NCBI GenBank assembly: GCA_913031335.1
Contig: CAJWGI010000032.1
Location: forward strand, 1-9,262
Length of the DNA: 9,262 bases
Origin: an uncultured Anaerolineales bacterium
Lineage (GTDB): Bacteria; Chloroflexota; Anaerolineae; Anaerolineales; UBA11657
Direction of reading: 5' to 3'
Within the stretch, counting starts at the first letter, position 1, and every line of letters begins with the position of its first letter. This document shows positions 5,896-9,262 of the stretch, piece after piece. Under the pieces are notes generated by a model. The model saw nothing but the letters and a program-made list of their open reading frames with translations, ran no database searches and was not told the origin of the DNA. The position numbers and the translations under genes are program-made.

Positions 5896-6696
5896 ATGCC
5901 ACATTTACTTGAATCCCATGGGTTGGTAAAAAGTTTCGGCGGACTAAATGCCGTAGATGATCTGGATTTCCACATCGAAGAGGGCGAAATTGTCAGTCTG
6001 ATTGGGCCCAACGGCGCTGGAAAGACAACATTCTTCAATTTAGTGACCGGGTTCTATCCTGCTGATGGCGGGAAGGTCACGTTCGGTGGGCACAACTTGT
6101 TGGGCTTGTCCCCCTATCAGATTACCAAACTCGGGCTAGCCCGCACATTCCAGACCGTGCGTTTGTTTCAGGAAATGACTATCCTGGAGAACGTCATGGT
6201 GGGTCAGCATTGCCGAAGTCGAAGCGGGGTGCTGGGCGCCATCTTCCGGCCGCCCAGCTATCGAGTCGAGGAAGCGAGAATACGTGAAAAGGCAGAGGAG
6301 CAATTGGCCTTTTTCGGGTCGCGCCTGGCCGGCTACCGCCTTGATCAGCCAGCAAACAGCCTCTCGTACGCCAACCGCCGGCGGTTGGAGATCGCCCGCG
6401 CCATGGGGACGGAGGCCAAGCTAATCCTGATGGACGAACCTTCGGCCGGCATGAATCCGAAGGAAACTGAGGAAATAGCTTCACTTATCGGCAAACTCAG
6501 AGACGAGCGTGGTTTCACCATCCTGTTCATCGAACATGACATGAAAGTGGTGAAAGGCGTTTCCGACCGTGTGGTCGCGATGGATTACGGACACAAGATC
6601 GCCGAAGGAAGCTATGAAAACGTCGCCAACGACGAACACGTGATTGAAGCTTATCTTGGCCGAAAAGCTACGCGAGAGGAACAAGATGAAAGCTGA
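5896..6696 (+). CDS. livG: Branched-chain amino-acid ABC transporter ATP-binding protein LivG
   Basis: Encodes 266 residues, one of two cytoplasmic ATPases powering the LivHM importer. Walker A is GPNGAGKTT (37-45), Walker B LILMDEP (176-182), and the H-loop histidine H214 lies in FIEHDMKVV. The LivG-specific FFNLVTGF after Walker A, RTFQTVRLF and DEPSAGMNPKE support LivG over LivF. The ABC signature reads LSYANRRRLEIARA (156-169). E. coli-type LivG proteins usually have LSYGxQR, so the usual Gly-Gln positions are Ala-Asn here. It starts 22 bp after livM, with AGGGA at 5879-5883 and 12 nt before the ATG. Its last 11 bases overlap the start of livF, which indicates translational coupling. It is co-transcribed with livH and livM. 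Confidence 0.95.
   Translation: MPHLLESHGLVKSFGGLNAVDDLDFHIEEGEIVSLIGPNGAGKTTFFNLVTGFYPADGGKVTFGGHNLLGLSPYQITKLGLARTFQTVRLFQEMTILENVMVGQHCRSRSGVLGAIFRPPSYRVEEARIREKAEEQLAFFGSRLAGYRLDQPANSLSYANRRRLEIARAMGTEAKLILMDEPSAGMNPKETEEIASLIGKLRDERGFTILFIEHDMKVVKGVSDRVVAMDYGHKIAEGSYENVANDEHVIEAYLGRKATREEQDES
6675..6680 (+). promoter_or_regulatory. Ribosome binding site that fixes the livF start
   Basis: AGAGGA lies inside the 3' end of livG, 5 nt before ATG 6686, the best Shine-Dalgarno in the window. It favours 6686 over the more distal in-frame ATG at 6644, which would add 14 residues absent from LivF proteins. Confidence 0.7.
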
Positions 6697-7414
6697 TGGC
6701 CGCCCCATGCTAAAGCTAAGCCATGTGGATACTCATTACGGCCCTATCCAAATCCTGCGCGATGTAAATGTCGAGATAAACGCGGGCGAAATTACTTGCC
6801 TGTTGGGAGGTAACGCCAGCGGAAAGTCTACCACTTTGCGGACAGTTATCGGCATGGTGCGACCCAGTAACGGCACAATTGAATTTAACGGCGAGCAGAT
6901 CGACGGCCTGAACACACAACAACTGGTAGAGCGTGGCATCTCGATGGTACCAGAGAACCGGCGCATCTTCGGGCGCATGACAGTACAAGAAAATCTGGAA
7001 ATGGGCGCCTTCTTGCGCAATGACCGGAGTGGTATTCAAGAGGACATGGAACGAGTCTTCGGACTATTTCCACGGCTGAAGGAGCGCACAGGGCAGCTTG
7101 GAGGTACCATGTCCGGCGGCGAGCAGCAAATGCTGGCAATGGCGCGCGCGCTGATGTCTCGCCCGTCCTTGCTCCTCATGGATGAGCCATCCATGGGTTT
7201 GTCACCTCTGTTCGTACAACAAACTTTTGACATCATCCAGGAGATCAGCCGGCAGGGTACGACAATATTCGTGGTCGAGCAAAACGCGAACATGGCCCTT
7301 TCTATCGCGGACCGCGGCTATGTGCTCCAGACGGGCAAAATCGTGCTGGCCGACACGGCTGCGAACCTGCGTGAAAACAAGATGATGCGCCAGGCTTATC
7401 TGGGCGAGACCTGA
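6686..7414 (+). CDS. livF: Branched-chain amino-acid ABC transporter ATP-binding protein LivF
   Basis: Encodes 242 residues from the ATG at 6686, close to the ~237 usual for LivF. The opening LKLSHVDTHYGPIQILRDVNVEINAGEITCLLG is the family start. Walker A reads GGNASGKST (41-49), with Ala-Ser where Gly-Ala is usual, though the GxxxxGK[ST] pattern holds. The signature is MSGGEQQMLAMARALMSRP (142-160), Walker B ends DE at 166-167, and the H-loop position is Gln (Q199 in VVEQNANMAL), as is normal for LivF. Ending QAYLGET also fits. LivF pairs with LivG to form the ATPase dimer under LivH/LivM. It overlaps livG by 11 bp and ends the tight cluster; 55 bp separate it from the next gene, with no convincing terminator. 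Confidence 0.95.
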   Translation: MKADGRPMLKLSHVDTHYGPIQILRDVNVEINAGEITCLLGGNASGKSTTLRTVIGMVRPSNGTIEFNGEQIDGLNTQQLVERGISMVPENRRIFGRMTVQENLEMGAFLRNDRSGIQEDMERVFGLFPRLKERTGQLGGTMSGGEQQMLAMARALMSRPSLLLMDEPSMGLSPLFVQQTFDIIQEISRQGTTIFVVEQNANMALSIADRGYVLQTGKIVLADTAANLRENKMMRQAYLGET

Positions 7415-7469
7415 GCTAGCCTGCGGCGGCCGACCACAACCGGCAGCCCGACAACAACCAACACCCTAA

Positions 7470-8465
7470 GTGAAGATCCGCATTCTCACCGCCGAGGACG
7501 TCGGCCGCGCCCTGCCCATGGATGCCGCCATCGCAGGGATGAAGGAGGCTTACCGGCAACTCTCTGTCGGCGAGGCAACCGTGCCGCTGCGCAGCCGCAT
7601 CGAAATGGACTCCGGTAGCCGGGTAGCGCTCTTCATGCCCGCCGCAATGCATGGCGATGCCGCGGACGGTCTCGCGGTCAAGGTGGTCTCGGTCTTCTCT
7701 GAGAATCCGGCGCGCGGCCTGCCGCTCATTCACGCGGTTGTGCTGGTGCTGGAAGCCGACAGCGGGCGGCCGCTGGCGCTTCTGGAGGGTGGGACGCTCA
7801 CCGCCATCCGCACCGGCGCTGGCAGCGGCGCCGCGACCGACCTGCTCGCGCGCCCGGATGCCGCCACCTTGGCTATCTTCGGCTGCGGGGTGCAGGCGCG
7901 CACGCAGCTGCGGGCGGTCTGCACGGTGCGCGCCATTAAGCGCGGCGCGGTTTACAACCCCGATCCCGCCGAAGCCGACGGGTTCGTCACCGAGATGCGC
8001 GGGCAGGGACCGATTCCGAACGACCTGCGCGTGGCCGCATCACCGCAGCAGGCACTCGCCGGGGCAGACATCATCTGCACCGCCACCACCTCCAGCAGCC
8101 CGGTTTTCGATGGTGCCGACCTGAAGCCCGGCATGCATATCAATGCGGTGGGCGCATTCACGCCCGAGATGCAAGAGGTGGATGCTGAAACCATCCGCCG
8201 CGCATTGGTGGTGGTGGATTCGCGCGAGGGCGTGTTGGCCGAGGCCGGCGACCTGATAGCGCCCATCCGCGCGGGCGTGGTCACGGAAGAACATATTCAC
8301 GCTGAACTGGGCGAGATTGTGGCCGGGGGAAAACCTGGGCGCACCTCGCCTGAGCAGATCACCTATTTCAAATCGTGCGGCGTGGCGGTGCAAGATGTCG
8401 CCGCAGCGCAAATCGCGCTAGCCGGGGCCGAACGGCTCGGGCTGGGAAGCCTGATCTCACTTTAG
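7470..8465 (+). CDS. Ornithine cyclodeaminase / mu-crystallin family oxidoreductase (ketimine-reductase-like)
   Basis: Encodes 331 residues, typical for this family of NAD(P)-binding enzymes acting on amino acids and cyclic imines. Visible family features are K71 in LAVKVVSVF (substrate carboxylate/active-site region), LEGGTLTAIRTGAGSGAATDLLAR with R114, the dinucleotide loop GCGVQAR (138-144), YNPDP, and HINAVGAFTPEMQEVDAETI (D238). True ornithine cyclodeaminases have GGDCPGK-like sequence after NAVG, supplying the catalytic Asp. Here that position is Phe (GAF), as in mu-crystallin-type members, so ornithine cyclisation is unlikely. Alanine dehydrogenase, ketimine reductase or a related role fits better. 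The GTG start is chosen because MKIRILTAEDV is the normal family N-terminus. No Shine-Dalgarno is seen; the preceding 30 bases are A/C-rich. It may be read through from livF, linking amino-acid import to metabolism, but its GC content is clearly higher than the liv genes. Confidence 0.88.
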   Translation: MKIRILTAEDVGRALPMDAAIAGMKEAYRQLSVGEATVPLRSRIEMDSGSRVALFMPAAMHGDAADGLAVKVVSVFSENPARGLPLIHAVVLVLEADSGRPLALLEGGTLTAIRTGAGSGAATDLLARPDAATLAIFGCGVQARTQLRAVCTVRAIKRGAVYNPDPAEADGFVTEMRGQGPIPNDLRVAASPQQALAGADIICTATTSSSPVFDGADLKPGMHINAVGAFTPEMQEVDAETIRRALVVVDSREGVLAEAGDLIAPIRAGVVTEEHIHAELGEIVAGGKPGRTSPEQITYFKSCGVAVQDVAAAQIALAGAERLGLGSLISL

Positions 8466-8466
8466 C

Positions 8467-8497
8467 AGCACGCGCGGCACGCGGCGGCACGCGTGCT
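8467..8497. repeat. Inverted repeat with three GCACGCG direct repeats abutting a -10 box
   Basis: The arms AGCACGCG (8467-8474) and CGCGTGCT (8490-8497) are perfect 8-bp complements around a 15-nt spacer. GCACGCG also occurs three times in direct order, at 8468-8474, 8477-8483 and 8487-8493, spaced 9 and 10 bp, about one helical turn. The block begins 1 bp after the stop of the oxidoreductase gene and its last base is the first T of TATAAT. It could be an operator for the downstream promoter or a 3' hairpin for the upstream mRNA. No T-run follows, so an intrinsic terminator is less likely. Confidence 0.45.
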
Positions 8498-8502
8498 ATA
8501 AT
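8494..8502 (+). promoter_or_regulatory. Perfect extended -10 promoter (TGCTATAAT) ahead of the thrC-like remnant and nurA
   Basis: A TGn element (8494-8496) is followed by consensus TATAAT (8497-8502). The spacer side is GC-rich repeat DNA with no TTGACA-like -35, which extended -10 promoters can tolerate. Predicted +1 is 8509-8511, at the ATG of the short ORF at 8511, so the transcript would be leaderless. If transcription continues, nurA would have about 200 nt upstream. Confidence 0.55.
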
Positions 8503-8510
8503 CGCTCACC

Positions 8511-8705
8511 ATGTCATTTCTGAGCAATCCGGCCTGTTCTGAATGCCGAAGTGACAACGGTTTTGAGCAGTTACAGGACTTTTTCCGCCGCGCGCCCAGC
8601 CCCGCTTTCCCTCTAGTACGACCCCCTAAAAACGGACACAGCTGCTTGCAGCCGGACGAGCGCGTGGCGCTGTTCAACACCGGCAGGAGCACAAAGCGCC
8701 TCTGA
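8511..8705 (+). pseudogene. thrC: Internally deleted threonine synthase remnant (64 codons, ends only)
   Basis: The ORF encodes 64 residues with no known domain of that size. Its start, MSFLSNPACSEC...FEQLQDFF...PLVRP, resembles the N-terminus of the PLP-dependent threonine synthase family, which begins like MSxLSxLxCxxCG...xxLQNLCxxCGxPLLVRYD. The first CxxC (C9, C12) is kept and the second is lost (DFFRRAP). Its end, LQPDERVALFNTGRSTKRL, resembles that family's C-terminal xPDExVVLFNTGxGxKYL. The roughly 350 residues between, including the PLP lysine, are missing; the junction is near residues 38-44. The simplest reading is an in-frame internal deletion plus drift. The frame is nevertheless intact from ATG to TGA and sits at a perfect leaderless promoter position, so a retained small protein is possible. 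It is in the same frame as nurA, separated only by TGA-GCC. The homology rests on my recall of family motifs, without an alignment. Confidence 0.55.
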
Positions 8706-8708
8706 GCC

Positions 8709-9262
8709 ATGACGCTGGAACTGAACCAACTCACCGAGCAGGTGGCCGGGATAGGCGCGACTCTGGCCGCGCGCTCCACCGAGTTGGCCGCGCGCCTGCC
8801 ACAGGCCCGCGCCGCGCTGAGGGCGTTGGTCGGCGATGACGCCGCGTTGCAGCGCAAAATCGAGCGCGCTCTCTCGCTGCACTGGGCGGGCGCCATCCCC
8901 ACCGAAGAACCGCCGCACGCCGTTTTCCCGTGCCCGCCGCACCCACCGCGCGCCAACGTCATCGCCGCGGACGGCTCGCAGTTGTACCCCGACCGCCACG
9001 GCATCGCGCTCTATTACCTCATCAACACCGGGAGCATCATCTTCCGCCACGGGCTGGAAGATGCGCCCACATGCGCCTCGCAACCGCGTCTGTTCTACGA
9101 GAACGAGGACCTGTATCTGGGTGAACACCTGATTCCCGCCGCACTTGTCGATTCGCGGCGCGACCTCGCAGAGCTGCGCGAACTCGCGCGGTTGGCCGCC
9201 ACCGAAAGCGACGCGGCCCCCACTCTGGCGCTGCTGGACAACGGCCTGCTGCTGTATCTCGG
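8709..9262 (+). CDS. nurA: NurA-domain nuclease, 3' end cut by window edge
   Basis: The frame is open from ATG 8709 to the window end, giving 184 complete codons. After a helical N-terminus (1-55, Leu/Ala/Arg-rich, likely coiled coil) comes NVIAADGSQLYPDRHG (83-98). Here D88-G-S is the first metal-binding motif of NurA nucleases. It is followed by ALYYLINTGSIIFRHG, then DSRRDLAELRELARLA and the strand LALLDNGLLLYLG with D177 near the edge, as in the NurA fold. NurA is a Mn-dependent 5'-3' exonuclease/endonuclease that works with the HerA hexameric translocase in DNA-end resection; it is best known in archaea and also occurs in some bacteria. The family is typically 350-430 residues, so about half is missing. 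The start follows the TGA of the thrC-like remnant by 3 nt; AGGAG (8685-8689) is 19 nt away, too far for a standard ribosome site. HerA is not visible and may lie beyond the edge. Confidence 0.8.
   Translation, partial: MTLELNQLTEQVAGIGATLAARSTELAARLPQARAALRALVGDDAALQRKIERALSLHWAGAIPTEEPPHAVFPCPPHPPRANVIAADGSQLYPDRHGIALYYLINTGSIIFRHGLEDAPTCASQPRLFYENEDLYLGEHLIPAALVDSRRDLAELRELARLAATESDAAPTLALLDNGLLLYL

Noticed and set aside
6644..6685. Upstream ATG of livF at 6644
   Set aside because: It adds 14 residues absent from LivF proteins, and AGAGGA lies 5 nt before the ATG at 6686.
7415..7469. Intrinsic terminator between livF and the oxidoreductase gene
   Set aside because: Only 4-bp complementary arms and no T-run; read-through is equally likely.
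8462..9128. Minus-strand ORFs (180 and 171 codons) opposite the thrC remnant and nurA
   Set aside because: No recognisable domains and Ala/Arg/Cys-rich; the plus strand has NurA motifs and a consensus promoter.
1..9262. CRISPR array, insertion sequence or defence island
   Set aside because: No regularly spaced long repeats, transposase motifs, terminal inverted repeats or defence domains were found on either strand; NurA alone is a housekeeping repair gene.

Overview
The window is a GC-rich bacterial chromosome segment with compact genes on both strands. No single marker fixes the taxon. A bacterial NurA-type nuclease, a branched-chain amino-acid permease with a very long N-terminal membrane extension, and a threonine-synthase-like N-terminus starting MSFLS..CxxC together suggest Chloroflexota, possibly Anaerolineae. 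That assignment is inference from remembered family patterns, not a database result.

Layout, left to right. (1) The nearly complete 3' part of a flavin-reductase-like FMN-binding protein (+). (2) Convergent to it, a small four-helix membrane protein of the phage-holin-4/YvlD type (-). (3) A major facilitator superfamily transporter (-), with a candidate -10 element only 7 nt before its ATG. (4) A 306-bp divergent intergenic region. It holds a strong-looking promoter (TTGACA, 18 bp, extended -10), two identical 9-bp repeats bracketing the -35 box, and a leader of about 157 nt that can form a nested long hairpin plus an alternative pairing. (5) A tight livH-livM-livG-livF operon encoding both permeases and both ATPases of a branched-chain amino-acid (HAAT family) ABC importer; no periplasmic binding protein (livK) is present in the window. 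(6) 55 bp later and co-oriented, an ornithine cyclodeaminase/mu-crystallin family oxidoreductase, clearly richer in GC than the liv block. (7) A promoter region with three GCACGCG repeats, an 8-bp inverted repeat and a perfect TGCTATAAT. (8) A 64-codon ORF that looks like a threonine synthase with its whole catalytic core deleted, keeping only the two ends. (9) The 5' part of nurA, open at the right edge and in the same reading frame as the remnant, separated from it by TGA-GCC.

The functional core is amino-acid import. LivH and LivM form the channel and LivG and LivF drive it. The following NAD(P)-dependent ketimine-reductase-like enzyme may act on an imported amino acid or its imine. The most unusual items are the roughly 380-residue N-terminal membrane domain on LivM, the regulatory architecture ahead of livH, a 19-codon ORF bridging livH and livM by stop/start overlaps on both sides, and the threonine synthase mini-gene in front of nurA. 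Nothing here clearly amounts to a new defence or mobile system. No IS element, CRISPR array, tRNA or rRNA was seen.
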